NCBI GenBank assembly: GCA_015272515.1
Contig: JACYLN010000123.1
Location: 1-64,000 of the forward strand
Reading direction: 5' to 3'
DNA from: Leptolyngbyaceae cyanobacterium C42_A2020_001
GTDB lineage: Bacteria > Cyanobacteriota > Cyanobacteriia > Leptolyngbyales > Leptolyngbyaceae
DNA length: 64,000 nt
This document shows, one piece after another, positions 9,320 through 18,669 of this stretch (its first letter is position 1; every line of letters begins with the position of its first letter). The notes under the pieces were generated by a model. The model was not told the origin of the DNA and did no database searches. It was given only the letters and a program-made list of their open reading frames with translations. A program made the position numbers and the translations under genes.

Positions 9320-9772
9320 ATGCTAAACGCCCATTTAAGCTCTCAGGACTACAGCGCCAAAATTCAGGAAGCGATCGCGATTCTCAAACACGAGCTACCC
9401 ACCCTCTTTCAAAAAGACTTGTCTTACGACATCTACAGCCACGACATCTTTTTCAAAGATCCAGTTAACACTTTCAAAGGCAAACTTAACTATCGCATCA
9501 TCTTTTGGACACTGCGCTTCCATGGTCGCTTGTTCTTCACTGAACTCTGCTTTGATCTGCACGATGTGCAGCAAGCCAGCGAAAATACCATTCGTGCCGA
9601 TTGGACGGTGCGCGGCACCCTTCGCCTCCCCTGGAAACCTAAACTCTGCTTCAACGGTTACTCCATCTACAGCCTCAACTCCGATGCCCTGATTTCTGAA
9701 CACATCGACACCTGGGATCGGCCACCGGGTGAAATATTGAGCCAATTTTGGCGGAGAGGAGAGAAAGAATAG
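9320..9772 (+). CDS. DUF2358 family protein
   Basis: A 150-residue protein that looks like the cyanobacterial/plastid DUF2358 family. It has an N-terminal helix (IQEAIAILKHELPTLF), then YDIYSHDIFFKDPVNTFKG, a WTLRFHGRLFFTELCFDLHD strand region and a WTVRGTLRLPWKP core, all consistent with an NTF2-like fold. No catalytic residues are recognised and the function is unknown. Start ATG 9320 gives a normal length; an upstream frame from 9251 would overlap the divergent ABC gene. A purine-rich tract follows the stop. Confidence 0.8.
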   Translation: MLNAHLSSQDYSAKIQEAIAILKHELPTLFQKDLSYDIYSHDIFFKDPVNTFKGKLNYRIIFWTLRFHGRLFFTELCFDLHDVQQASENTIRADWTVRGTLRLPWKPKLCFNGYSIYSLNSDALISEHIDTWDRPPGEILSQFWRRGEKE

Positions 9773-9773
9773 G

Positions 9774-9842
9774 AGAGGCAGAAGGTAAGGGAGATAAAAA
9801 AGTTGAGGGAGATAAAGAAGTTGAGGGAGTTGAGGGAGTTAT
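9774..9842. repeat. purine-rich short tandem repeat
   Basis: After the DUF2358 stop the plus strand consists almost wholly of purines, built on repeats of GTTGAGGGA and GAGATAAA. Three copies of GTTGAGGGA lie within about 45 bases. Complementary pyrimidine-rich tracts of similar style occur elsewhere in the window. No coding potential is supported here. Confidence 0.7.
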
Positions 9843-9955
9843 GGAGTAGATGAGTAGGCGAATGAGCAAAATTCCAGTCACCGCTCGGCTGAGCGCGTTT
9901 GGTGACCTCAGCGGAACCGATCGCGCCGAAGCCCATTTACCTATTCACCCATTTT

Positions 9956-10147
9956 CTATTTCCCTTCCCGCCGATTAATGCAAGCAAGGTTTTGCGTGTG
10001 GCGGCACACTTTTTGCCAGAGGGTATCGCGGGTACCTGGTGGTCCAACCGAAAAGAGGACGCGATCGCCCCCCACCATTGGGATAATTTTTACCCCACAA
10101 ACCGAGCAGGATTGAATCTTTTGTTCGGACATAGACAAATCGGACAT
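9956..10147 (-). CDS. small conserved cysteine protein
   Basis: A 63-residue ORF carrying CSVCGVKIIPMVGGDRVLF, then GPPGTRDTLWQKVC and a C-terminal CINRREGK. The CxxC plus two later cysteines could form a small zinc ribbon. The pattern resembles an uncharacterised small protein of cyanobacteria. It is divergent from the FAD oxidoreductase gene. An overlapping plus-strand frame at 9899-10225 has less protein-like content and is treated as a shadow. ATG 10147 or ATG 10132 could be the start. Confidence 0.7.
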   Translation of the reverse strand: MSDLSMSEQKIQSCSVCGVKIIPMVGGDRVLFSVGPPGTRDTLWQKVCRHTQNLACINRREGK

Positions 10148-10221
10148 GAAGTTGCAAGTATTGTCTCACCAAACTTTTTTCTGGGACGATTTGTAACAGT
10201 TTCGCAAGAGCCATCGCATCT

Positions 10222-11814
10222 ATGACATTTACCCCCCTTTCCCCACCCCGCAGCTACGACATCATTGGGTTTGGCGATGAAGTTCCCGGCATCCTGGCAT
10301 TAGTCAGCGCATCCCGAGAATTTCAACGACGAACTCAACGCAAGCCTCGCACCCTATTGATGTTTAAGGGCAATTCCCTGCAAGGAATTGGGGGACATCT
10401 GGTGCGGGGCAGGCTGGCATACCTTGATCGCAGCAGCGTTCCAGCGGAGGTGCGTCAGGCACATGGATTACCGATTTTTGGTGATCCCTGTGCGTTGTAC
10501 AAGGAGTTCTTGCAGCGATCGCAGGTGAAGCAAATTGCGCTCGATCCAGTCAAAGCTGATGCAGCCCTGCGGGCAATGCTGAAAGAAGCGGAAGTGGATG
10601 TAATCAGCCAGGTCGAAATTCGCGCCGTTTTGAAGGATGGGGCAAAAATTCGCGGCATTCAAACCAATCGGGGCGAAACCTTTCTGGCAAAGCAATATAT
10701 TGATTCGACGGTCAATGCAGAACTAGCTCAGCTTGCCGGAGTTGAAAAATTGCGCGGCTTTGAAACCTTTGGGCTGCCAGAATCAGAACTCCCGGTGACG
10801 CTAGTGTTTGAAACCGAAGGATTGACCCCGCAGCGGTTAAAAGAGATTGAGTTGAACTTTCTCAAGCGGTTCTGTAATCCTTCAGATATTGCCGCTCAAA
10901 ACTTTATGTTTATGGCAGCAGGTACCAATCAACGGCTCACAGAGCAGTTCAAAAAAGAAATGCAGGAGAGTCTGAATACATCTCGCACAATGCACATTGG
11001 GCAAGATTTTATTGATGTGCGCTGTCGGGCGTTATCGATCGCGTTTCATGCCTTTCGGGGCAAGGCACTGTCACTCAAAGGCAGCGGCTTCATTCTCGAT
11101 CAGGCAAATATCGCCATCCTCGCACCCAATCGGTTGTCCTGGAATGCCCTGATGTTCTTCACCACAGGCTCTCAGGCAGAAGCCCTTGCCAGAGGATCTG
11201 CCAAACCTACGCCTGCCATGCTAGAGGAAATTAAACATCTCGATCGCTGGTTCAAGAGCCTGGGCGCGACGGCTGTTAAGCCTGCGGTGGAGCTTTATAT
11301 TCGCCATGCTGGCAATATTTTGAATCCGGTTGATCCCTTAAGTGGTGCTCAAATGTTGCAGGGTGGAGTATCTTCTGCCGAAGCCCTGGGCACCTTTGGT
11401 TATCACCTGGATGTGCGTGGTGGCATTGATGGACTCGGACCGAAAGCCCTGGAGAAAGGCATTAATAGCATCAGCTTTCACCATCCGCCGTTGTTTAATA
11501 TTGGCATCCAGCATGCGCTGGTGCAGAGTGTGCCCAACCTGGCAGTGGTGAGTCCTGGCTCCGGATTTGAAGGGTATGCCAGTGCGGCAGGGCGGATTGT
11601 GGAGTTCAACGCAGCAGTGGGGCAGGGATTGGGAATTGCAACGGCGATCGCACTACAAACGGGGCGAAACTTAGCAAGTATCACCAACCTGGAAGTGCGG
11701 CAGGTGCTTGACCAAACCGGACAGCGTTCCAAAATTTACGGTAAAGCCCAAACAACCGAAGCTGCCCGACTCGCCAAGTTTGAGACAATGTTAGGAGAAA
11801 TTGCGATCGCCTGA
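10222..11814 (+). CDS. FAD-dependent oxidoreductase
   Basis: A 530-residue protein with an N-terminal Rossmann-like segment DIIGFGDEVPGILALVSASREF, a PRTLLMFKGNSLQGIGGHLVRG region, and a C-terminal segment (NLAVVSPGSGFEGYASAAGRIVEFNAAVGQGLGIATAIAL) resembling the closing FAD-binding part of the FAD_oxidored (FAD-dependent oxidoreductase) family. The dinucleotide loop is GFGDEV rather than a strict GxGxxG, so cofactor binding at the N-terminus is somewhat atypical. The substrate is unknown. Long stretches have no recognised motif. It begins at ATG 10222 and converges on the DUF2996 gene 11 bases later. Confidence 0.72.
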   Translation: MTFTPLSPPRSYDIIGFGDEVPGILALVSASREFQRRTQRKPRTLLMFKGNSLQGIGGHLVRGRLAYLDRSSVPAEVRQAHGLPIFGDPCALYKEFLQRSQVKQIALDPVKADAALRAMLKEAEVDVISQVEIRAVLKDGAKIRGIQTNRGETFLAKQYIDSTVNAELAQLAGVEKLRGFETFGLPESELPVTLVFETEGLTPQRLKEIELNFLKRFCNPSDIAAQNFMFMAAGTNQRLTEQFKKEMQESLNTSRTMHIGQDFIDVRCRALSIAFHAFRGKALSLKGSGFILDQANIAILAPNRLSWNALMFFTTGSQAEALARGSAKPTPAMLEEIKHLDRWFKSLGATAVKPAVELYIRHAGNILNPVDPLSGAQMLQGGVSSAEALGTFGYHLDVRGGIDGLGPKALEKGINSISFHHPPLFNIGIQHALVQSVPNLAVVSPGSGFEGYASAAGRIVEFNAAVGQGLGIATAIALQTGRNLASITNLEVRQVLDQTGQRSKIYGKAQTTEAARLAKFETMLGEIAIA

Positions 11815-11825
11815 ACTCCAGCAAT

Positions 11826-12296
11826 TTAATTCCGCACCAGCCACTTCTGAGCATTCAACCGTTGGAGTGTCCAAAACACCAGCAATCCTAAATCGGACTT
11901 GCGCTCGTCAATCCGGAACGACTCCAACGTGCTGGCAAAATTTCCGCTTTCTGAGTAGGAAAATCCTTTTTTGCCGTTGATTTCGTCATCAAAAAAGTAG
12001 AGATTGAATTGGCGGGGTTGTTTGTAACCGCTGTTCCAGCGACCCACCACTTGGGAACAGGGTGGATACTGGGAAAACCCTTTCACTGCGATCGCCGTTT
12101 TCTCAAAACTCAACTCAACCCCAGAAATCCCTTGCTGCTCTAACCCAGTTTTGAGAGCTGGCAAGAAATCGTCCTGAATAAAGGTGGCAAAGGGTTTATC
12201 TTCAAGGGCAGGAGCCTTTTCTTTTTTGGGCTTGGCAGCGGGTTTTGCGTCAGCAGCTTCTTCCTTTACGGAATCTGGAGTTGTTTCTTCTGGCAT
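11826..12296 (-). CDS. DUF2996 family protein
   Basis: A 156-residue protein with an Ala/Lys/Glu-rich N-terminus (about residues 1-35) and a C-terminal DUF2996 domain: KPFATFIQDDFLPALKTGL, SQYPPCSQVVGRWNSGYKQPRQF and the closing LGLLVFWTLQRLNAQKWLVRN. The family occurs in cyanobacteria and plastids, and a land-plant homologue has been linked to chloroplast complex assembly; no catalytic role is apparent. MPEETTP (12296) is chosen as the start; 21 further residues upstream look non-conserved. Confidence 0.82.
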   Translation of the reverse strand: MPEETTPDSVKEEAADAKPAAKPKKEKAPALEDKPFATFIQDDFLPALKTGLEQQGISGVELSFEKTAIAVKGFSQYPPCSQVVGRWNSGYKQPRQFNLYFFDDEINGKKGFSYSESGNFASTLESFRIDERKSDLGLLVFWTLQRLNAQKWLVRN

Positions 12297-12470
12297 AGCT
12301 TTCAGATGAATCCTTTGCAGAATCTCAGGGACAAAATAGAGAGGCATCAGCAGGATCACCTCCCGTCACTACCAGATTGTAATGGAATTGGGGAAAGGAG
12401 ACGTATAGATGATTTTGGGGGTTGGGATTGAGTTGAATAATAGATAGCGTTGCGGGTAAGGAGAAAACGA

Positions 12471-13328
12471 TTGAACACTGCGATCGATTTGCATGTACTA
12501 GTTCGGGGACGGGGATTCCCCATTCTTTGCCTGCATGGGCATCCTGGTTCGGGACAGAGCATGTCTGTATTTACCAATCATCTTTCTAAACGATTTAAAA
12601 CCTTTGCCCCTGACTTGCGCGGCTATGGCAAAAGCCAGGCTACTGCCGCCTTTGAAATGACAGATCATTTGCTGGATCTCGATCGCCTATTGGATCGCCA
12701 TCACATTGAGCGCTGCTTGATTTTAGGTTGGTCGCTAGGGGGAATTTTGGCGCTGGAAATGGCGCTGCGATCGCCCGAGCGAGTCAGTGGCTTGATTCTG
12801 GTGGCTACCTCCGCCCGTCCCTGGGGCAACCATCCCGCCATTTCCTGGCAAGATAACGCGCTCACTGGAGTTGCTGCCGTTCTTAATCGCCTCAGTCCTG
12901 GCTGGCAATGGAATATTGATGCTTTTGGGCGGCGATCGCTGTTTCGCTACCTGATCCAGCAACACACTCCAGAAACCTACCACTACCTGGCCCAGGAAGC
13001 GATGCCTGCTTACCTGCAAACCTCTCCGCAAGCAACTCGCGCTTTATTTAGTGCCATCCAGCAGGGATACAATCGCCTCTCCGATCTGTCGCAAATCCCA
13101 TGTCCGTCTTTGGTGCTGGCGGGGGAATGCGATCGCCACATTACGGCTGCATCCAGCCAGGAAACGGCAAAAGCCTTACCCAATGCAGAGTGGCATTGCT
13201 ACCCCCACACTGCCCATTTGTTTCCCTGGGAAATTCCTACACAAGTATTAATGACCATTGATCAGTGGATCTACTGTCACCCCCAGATCATCCAATACGA
13301 TTTCGGGAACAAAACAGATGCAGGTTAG
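12471..13328 (+). CDS. alpha/beta hydrolase
   Basis: A 285-residue soluble alpha/beta-hydrolase fold enzyme. The oxyanion-hole motif LCLHGHPGSG is near residue 25, the nucleophile is Ser88 in GWSLGG, and the catalytic His lies in HTAHLFPWE near the C-terminus; the acid is likely the Asp in GECDRH. A TTG start at 12471 is preferred because a perfect AAGGAG (12458-12463) lies seven bases upstream; the TTG at 12450 would place this site inside the gene. Substrate is unknown: esterase, haloperoxidase-like or C-C hydrolase are all possible. Confidence 0.85.
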   Translation: MNTAIDLHVLVRGRGFPILCLHGHPGSGQSMSVFTNHLSKRFKTFAPDLRGYGKSQATAAFEMTDHLLDLDRLLDRHHIERCLILGWSLGGILALEMALRSPERVSGLILVATSARPWGNHPAISWQDNALTGVAAVLNRLSPGWQWNIDAFGRRSLFRYLIQQHTPETYHYLAQEAMPAYLQTSPQATRALFSAIQQGYNRLSDLSQIPCPSLVLAGECDRHITAASSQETAKALPNAEWHCYPHTAHLFPWEIPTQVLMTIDQWIYCHPQIIQYDFGNKTDAG

Positions 13329-13525
13329 GGGAATAAATTCCCAATTCCGTAGTCTCCGTTTTTATACTTTGAAGTTTTGATGAACCCAGCATCCGAAAAT
13401 CCGTAGGCATCTCTATGAATTCAGCAAGAGTTTGTGAATGTACTGGTTTCCTCTCAAAGAACACTCCACAATACTGAGAATGTAAATGACCTATTTTACT
13501 GATAGTGAATTTTGGTGAGCACTCA

Positions 13526-14002
13526 ATGGCAATGAACGAGTCAACCTTTTCCGTTTTACTAGAGGATTTAAAGAGTTCAAACGAAACGATCCGCGATCGC
13601 GCCACTCGCGAACTCTGGCGGCTCTGGTTTGAACAAAAAGGCATGATTGGATTAGAAGTTCTCCGCCGTGCCCAACTGTTGTTGGAACTACGAGACTTTA
13701 GCAGAGCCGAAGAGCTGCTGAACAAGCTAATCAGTCAGCAGCCCGATTTTGCCGAAGCCTGGAATCGACGAGCCGTTTTGCACTACATCCAGGGGCGTTA
13801 CTGGGAAGCGATCGCTGATTGTGAAGAGGTAGTTCGCCTCAACCCCATTCACTTTGGAGCGCTCCACGGTTTGGGACTATGCCACATGGCACTCGGCAAC
13901 TATCAAGCAGCCATCCAGATATTTCGGCGGGCACTGGATGTACAGCCCTTCTCCCTGGAAAATCAACGGCTAATTCTAGAATGTATCCTCAAACTCAGCT
14001 AG
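13526..14002 (+). CDS. tetratricopeptide repeat protein
   Basis: A 158-residue protein with an N-terminal helical segment (LLEDLKSSNETIRDRATRELWRLWF) followed by three TPR-like units from about residue 52: LRDFSRAEELLNKLI, FAEAWNRRAVLHYIQGRYWEAIADCEEVV and FGALHGLGLCHMALGNYQAAIQIFRRAL. TPRs mediate protein contacts, so this is a scaffold or adaptor; its partner is unknown. An upstream GTG at 13505 is possible, but ATG 13526 gives a cleaner N-terminus. Confidence 0.85.
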   Translation: MAMNESTFSVLLEDLKSSNETIRDRATRELWRLWFEQKGMIGLEVLRRAQLLLELRDFSRAEELLNKLISQQPDFAEAWNRRAVLHYIQGRYWEAIADCEEVVRLNPIHFGALHGLGLCHMALGNYQAAIQIFRRALDVQPFSLENQRLILECILKLS

Positions 14003-14087
14003 AGGCTGGTTCCAGTCTCCTATCTTTCGAGGCAGTGATTCACGCGCCCCCTCACTGAATCACCGCTTCCAGAATCAAAGTTTTCAG

Positions 14088-15120
14088 TTAATCCACCGTC
14101 CCAGAATCAGACGTTACTGCCTCAGCCGCAACTGCTTCTGGAGTTGCTTTGGTGGTCAAGGAAGCAACCCATTGAGCAATTTCCTTGCGCTGATTCACTA
14201 AAATGACACTGACTAACGTGAGAACCACCCCAATCCATTGCAGCGTGGTTGGTTTTTCCCCCAGCGTTAAATAGCTAAACAACAAGGCAAATACCGGCGT
14301 GAGAAAAATTAAGGCGCTCACGCTCGTCACGTTGCCTGTTGCTGCTAGATAGAAGAACATGCCATAGGTCACAGCCGTACCAAAGATCGTGGCGTAGCCT
14401 AACCCAGCCCATTCACCCCAATGCAGATTGCCAACCTGGTTTGATTCATACAGCCACGACAAGATCAACAACGGCACTCCACCAATCACCATGTGCCATG
14501 CCGTCCCCACCACTGGGTCCGCGTATTGTTTCACATAACGAACGATGATGGTGCCAAATGACAGCGCTAGGGCCGCAATGATCATCAACATTTCCCCGCT
14601 CTGAAGCACCTTGTCCCAGCTAAAAGCCGCCATATCAATCTGGCTGCTGCCTTGCAACAGGCCGTAAATAAATTTTTCGGGTAAGCCGCAAAGCGCCACT
14701 CCAGCTAAACCAACGAGTAATCCCAGCCAGCCCCAAAAACCAATCAGATCACCCAGGATGAAGCGCGATAACAAGGCAACGACAAGCGGCTGCGTGTCGA
14801 TTAAGACCGAACCAAGTCCTGCCCCTGTGTGAACTAACCCTTCTGTTAAAAACCCTTGAAACATCGCGCCATCGACAATGCCAAAGAGTACGATCCAGAG
14901 CCAGGCTTTCCATCCTTTGGGTTGGGGGCAGTTTTGCGATCGCGCCAAACGCCAGAATCAAAAAACCCGCAGGCACCAACCGAAAGCCCGCCAGAAATAG
15001 CGGTGTGGTGTTTGGCAGCACAAATTTCATCACCACCATTGCAGTTCCCAAAAAGAAGAACGGCGCAGTCAGAAACAACGGTGATTTTGAAAGATCTGAA
15101 TTCTCTTGCGGTACTTGCAT
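14088..15120 (-). pseudogene. EamA/DMT family transporter, frameshifted
   Basis: The product is split over two frames. The first frame (start ATG 15120) encodes MQVPQENSDLSKSP and two membrane segments through GFLILAFGAIAKLP. The second frame (14088 to about 14930) supplies GWKAWLWIVLFGIVDGAMFQGF and the remaining eight membrane segments of a normal ten-segment EamA exporter. The frames differ by one base. Removing one base from the G run at 14924-14928 (C run on the coding strand) restores a smooth junction AIAKLPQPKGWKAWLW. The rest of the gene is undamaged, so this is either a recent frameshift or an assembly error. The EamA family exports amino acids or other metabolites. Confidence 0.85.
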
Positions 15121-15239
15121 AGTGAATCAATGCCCATCGAAAGTATGAGTGTGCCAAAGGCTACACTTCACAGATTCTAGAAGCCGATGGATGGGTCAAA
15201 TTACCATGCTCGATACCGCTCATCGTGCAAAGCGTCAGT

Positions 15240-17036
15240 TTACAGTTCAAATAGTACGCCATTGCGGGCAGACAGATTGGCGTTGTAGTAAGGGTCTTGG
15301 TACTGCAAGCTTTCAAAATAATCTTTCCATTTTGTGTTCAAGTGTTCCCATTCTTTAGGGCGCAACCCAGGAGTACGACTTACTGATTCGTAATGCACCA
15401 ATTGTGCGTAGGGGGTGACTACATTGCGATAGCCTGCCTGGTGCGCCTTCAAACACAAGTCCACATCGTTATAGTTAAGCGGGAAGGTTTCATCCATGCC
15501 GCCCAACTCAAAAAATACCTGCCGCCGCATCATCAAGCACGCCGCCGTAATTACCAGATAATTGCGATTCACGATGTTGGAAAGGAAATAGCCAGGATGA
15601 TCGCCCTGGGCTTCCCGGTAAGCGTGTCCGGCATTACCACCAAGCACCATCACGCCCACATGCTGAATTCTGCCATCCGCAAACAGTAGTTTGGCTCCCA
15701 CGGCCCCAATTTCGGTTTGTTGGGCAAACTCCAACATTGATTCCAGCCAATCAGGGGTTACCACTTCTACGTCATCATTAAGCAGTAGGAGGATATCACC
15801 CGTGGCTGCCTGCGCTCCCAAGTTAATGCGTTGAGAGAAGTTGAAAGGGTCGGCACAACGAACCAAATTTAAATCAGCCCCTTTAACTACATCCAAAACG
15901 GCATCGGGCACGTCGTAGCCATCTACTAACACAATTTCAAAGTTGCGGTAGGTGCTGCGATCGCGAATGCTGCGAATGCATTGCTCCAGCAAGCAGATTG
16001 TGCCCGTAGGCGTTTCTAACGTTGCGCCTCCACTGGGTATGACAATGCTAATGCGGGGATTGCCGATAATAGTTCGTCGAACCCGAAAAAAACCTTCTCG
16101 TGGTCCCGCTTCCACCCGTCCTGGATAGGGGCTGCGTGCCACCATTTCTGCCAAAGCTCGATACGCCGCTTCATACGCCCACGGTTTCGCTTCATGGCTG
16201 GAAGTAACAGAAGCTGGAATCACACGCCAGTGATAAAGAATTTTGGGAATGTGATAGATATTTTGGGTTTTCTCCACCACCCGCAACACCAAATCATAAT
16301 CCTGCGAACCATCAAATTCGGGACGGAATCCTCCAATGTCGCGAATCAAACTGGTGCGGTATACGCCTAAGTGGCAGGTATACATACAAGCATGGAAGTA
16401 ATCAGGTGACCAGTCGGGTTTAAAGAAAGGGTCGCAGCGTTTGCCCGCGGGATCAATTTTGTCTTCGTCGCTGTAGATAAAATCGGCATCCGGATGCTGA
16501 TTGATGAGTTTGGCGTTCTCATACAGGGCATCGATCGCCAATTCATCATCGTGATCCAGCAGGGCAATGTAATCTCCCGTTGCTAGTTCCAGAGCCGTAT
16601 TGCTGGCAGCAACAATGTTTCCGTTTGTTTCGCGGAACACCACTTTGATGCGGGAGTCTAATTTGCTGTAACGGTTGAGCAAAGGCTTGATGTGCTGAGT
16701 AGTGGAGGCATCATCGGCGATACACAGTTCCCAATCTGGATAAATTTGGTTGATAACCGAGTCGATCGCTTTTTTGAGCCACTTTTCTTCCACGTTATAA
16801 ACCGGAAGAATCACTGAAAACGTGGGACGGAGATGCCATTGGGTGAGTTGTTGTTTTGCTTGAGCAATTTTGGTAGGTGTCCACTGGCGCTCAGCAACCC
16901 ACTGTGGATAAGTAATTTCTCTGTGAAACCGAGCTTTTAAGCGGTCATAAACAAAGTGAATGAAGCCTCGTGTCCCTCGTTCCCGCCATGCTTGATACAG
17001 TTTACCGACCTTCTTAAAAACAGAGGAGGTTTTCAT
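15240..17036 (-). CDS. two-domain GT2 family glycosyltransferase
   Basis: A 598-residue protein with two GT-A (GT2) domains. The first starts near residue 73 (FSVILPVYN) with the nucleotide-sugar/metal motif DHDD at 161-164 and SDEDKI at 189-194. The second starts at about 329 (ISIVIPSGG) with NDDVE at 420-424 and the late GGMDETFPLNYNDVDLCLK acceptor-site region. Such tandem enzymes build O-antigen or exopolysaccharide chains at the cytoplasmic membrane. There is no signal or strong membrane segment. The GT2 gene upstream lies 38 bases away on the same strand, so the two probably act in one surface-glycan pathway. Confidence 0.9.
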   Translation of the reverse strand: MKTSSVFKKVGKLYQAWRERGTRGFIHFVYDRLKARFHREITYPQWVAERQWTPTKIAQAKQQLTQWHLRPTFSVILPVYNVEEKWLKKAIDSVINQIYPDWELCIADDASTTQHIKPLLNRYSKLDSRIKVVFRETNGNIVAASNTALELATGDYIALLDHDDELAIDALYENAKLINQHPDADFIYSDEDKIDPAGKRCDPFFKPDWSPDYFHACMYTCHLGVYRTSLIRDIGGFRPEFDGSQDYDLVLRVVEKTQNIYHIPKILYHWRVIPASVTSSHEAKPWAYEAAYRALAEMVARSPYPGRVEAGPREGFFRVRRTIIGNPRISIVIPSGGATLETPTGTICLLEQCIRSIRDRSTYRNFEIVLVDGYDVPDAVLDVVKGADLNLVRCADPFNFSQRINLGAQAATGDILLLLNDDVEVVTPDWLESMLEFAQQTEIGAVGAKLLFADGRIQHVGVMVLGGNAGHAYREAQGDHPGYFLSNIVNRNYLVITAACLMMRRQVFFELGGMDETFPLNYNDVDLCLKAHQAGYRNVVTPYAQLVHYESVSRTPGLRPKEWEHLNTKWKDYFESLQYQDPYYNANLSARNGVLFEL

Positions 17037-17074
17037 TCAACGTCCTACCGTGGTGAAATGAACAACAAAGCAGG

Positions 17075-18025
17075 TTACTCAACCGTAATTAATGGATCAA
17101 GAGTTTCCACTTTTAACCCAAGCCGCTTGCGAAATTGGTTCCAGTGGTGTTTTACTCGCCAAAACCAACTGTTTTTGACGATACTAGCGATCGCAAACAT
17201 GCGGGCTTCTGCCTGTTGCAGTTGTAATTCAGTCTTTTGTATTTGTAATTCAGCTTGATGTAGACGGTGATGGGCAGATTGAGCATCGGCTCTAACCATA
17301 ACCAGGTGTTGAAACAGAGCCTCGATATGATTGGTATAGAGAGCCGGGTGATTCTTGAAAATTTGTGTGTAACTCTTCACCCAATAGTCCTGTGTCATTT
17401 GCTGACTTCGAGAGTTTGGGACCTCTCGATGAAAATACAGCACCTCTGGAATCTGCACCACACCTCGTCCCAACTCAATCAACGACAGCCAAAAATCGTA
17501 ATCTTCCCACCCCCAAACCATGTTCTCGTGGTAGCCTCCCACTTTTTCCCAATCGGCTTTGCGGTACAGGCTCGTATTGAAGATCATGTTTCCCAGCAAG
17601 ATTTCAGGAAAATTGTAGGTCGGCAAGTCAAATCGACCGCTTTGCTCTCCAAATAACTCTGCCTGAGAATAAACGATGCCAATATTGGGGTCGGACTCTA
17701 GGATGGGAACGGTTTTTTCGAGGAAGGTGGGTGCAATGCGATCGTCTGCATCGAGCGGCAAAATGTATTGCCCTCTTGCCTGCTGAATGCCCGTGTTGCG
17801 AGCAGCCGAAGGCCCACGATTCGACGTGTGAATGATTGAGAGATGTGGTTTTTGATAGGTCTGAAGCAACTGAATCGTATGCTCATCGGTAGACCCATCG
17901 TTAATTAAGATAATTTCTATAGGTTGATAAGTCTGGGCAAGCACACTTTCCACCGCGTCTTCCACGTATTGTCCCTGGTTGTAGCAGGGCATGATGACGG
18001 AAACGGTAGGCGACGACGGACTCAT
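17075..18025 (-). CDS. GT2 family glycosyltransferase with C-terminal coiled coil
   Basis: A 316-residue enzyme. The GT-A domain starts at residue 8 (VSVIMPCYNQGQYVEDAVESVL), has EIILINDGSTDE, the DxD-type PLDADDRIAP motif and the acceptor region VGGYHENMVWGWEDYDFWLSL. After about residue 235 comes a heptad-rich coiled coil rich in Gln, Leu and Glu (HHRLHQAELQIQKTELQLQQ), perhaps for dimerisation or tethering to the neighbouring glycosyltransferase. It precedes the two-domain glycosyltransferase by 38 bases on the same strand. Acceptor and donor sugars are unknown. Confidence 0.88.
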   Translation of the reverse strand: MSPSSPTVSVIMPCYNQGQYVEDAVESVLAQTYQPIEIILINDGSTDEHTIQLLQTYQKPHLSIIHTSNRGPSAARNTGIQQARGQYILPLDADDRIAPTFLEKTVPILESDPNIGIVYSQAELFGEQSGRFDLPTYNFPEILLGNMIFNTSLYRKADWEKVGGYHENMVWGWEDYDFWLSLIELGRGVVQIPEVLYFHREVPNSRSQQMTQDYWVKSYTQIFKNHPALYTNHIEALFQHLVMVRADAQSAHHRLHQAELQIQKTELQLQQAEARMFAIASIVKNSWFWRVKHHWNQFRKRLGLKVETLDPLITVE

Positions 18026-18245
18026 ATTGGTAGCGTTCAGATTTCAGTTGCATCGGCTTGAGAGACTTTGTTGCAGTGCCGACGTAGTGCTGTTATCAAT
18101 CACGCGCCGTCAGCAAGCCGCGATCGCCGATTCTTGATCGCAGCAAAACCTGACTATACTCTACACACATTTGTTATCTCATCATGAACAAAAATTCGTG
18201 GGTTGCTTGAGACAGCCACAATCATGAATTCTTAGAGGAATGTCC

Positions 18246-18614
18246 TCATTCATCTGCTGCTTTTTGATCGGAAGAAGACGCGGGGTGTTTCGCCCGCTGA
18301 ATGATCAGTTGAATTGCTAATGCCAGTAGCCCGATCGCAGCTAGCCCAAATACCCCTATTCCCAGCGTGGTCATCCCCACAACCAACGTTCGCACGGCAG
18401 AAGAAATGCGTTGAACAATCAAACTGGTGGAGTGGATTTTATGAACAGCGAAGGATTGGGCGATCGCATGCGTCATCAAATACATGGCATAAGCGAGTAC
18501 TCCCGCCAACCCACTGCCAATCAAACACCGCAACGGGGTCAGTGGTGGATTGCCGGAATCGGAGGAATTGGGCGATGGCGTTGGTAACTCGGTTATTGGG
18601 GGACCCTCACTCAT
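18246..18614 (-). CDS. DUF3082 family membrane protein
   Basis: A 122-residue protein with a Pro/Ser-rich N-terminus (about residues 1-25), two hydrophobic segments (about 27-52 and 78-108) and a hydrophilic tail. The layout and LRCLIGSGLAGVLAYAMYLMT segment match the cyanobacterial DUF3082 family. It lies 55 bases downstream of ispE on the same strand, an arrangement I associate with cyanobacteria, and is probably the last gene of the purM-rsmA-ispE operon. Function is unknown. Confidence 0.8.
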   Translation of the reverse strand: MSEGPPITELPTPSPNSSDSGNPPLTPLRCLIGSGLAGVLAYAMYLMTHAIAQSFAVHKIHSTSLIVQRISSAVRTLVVGMTTLGIGVFGLAAIGLLALAIQLIIQRAKHPASSSDQKAADE

Positions 18615-18669
18615 GATTTCTACTCCAACGTTAACTGTGGACTAACGACATAGGATGTGAGATGGTTCA

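Noticed and set aside
9899-10225. 108-residue plus-strand ORF ahead of the FAD oxidoreductase
   Set aside because: It overlaps a minus-strand ORF with a clear CxxC pattern and a cyanobacterial-looking sequence. The plus-strand product has no recognisable pattern.
13288-13725. 145-residue minus-strand ORF across the TPR gene start
   Set aside because: Ser/Arg-rich, typical of an antisense shadow, overlapping a confident TPR gene.
14749-15120. Reading the first EamA frame as a separate short gene
   Set aside because: Its last third (RTLWHCRWRDVSRVF...) is the shifted frame of the transporter. The two frames together make one normal EamA protein.
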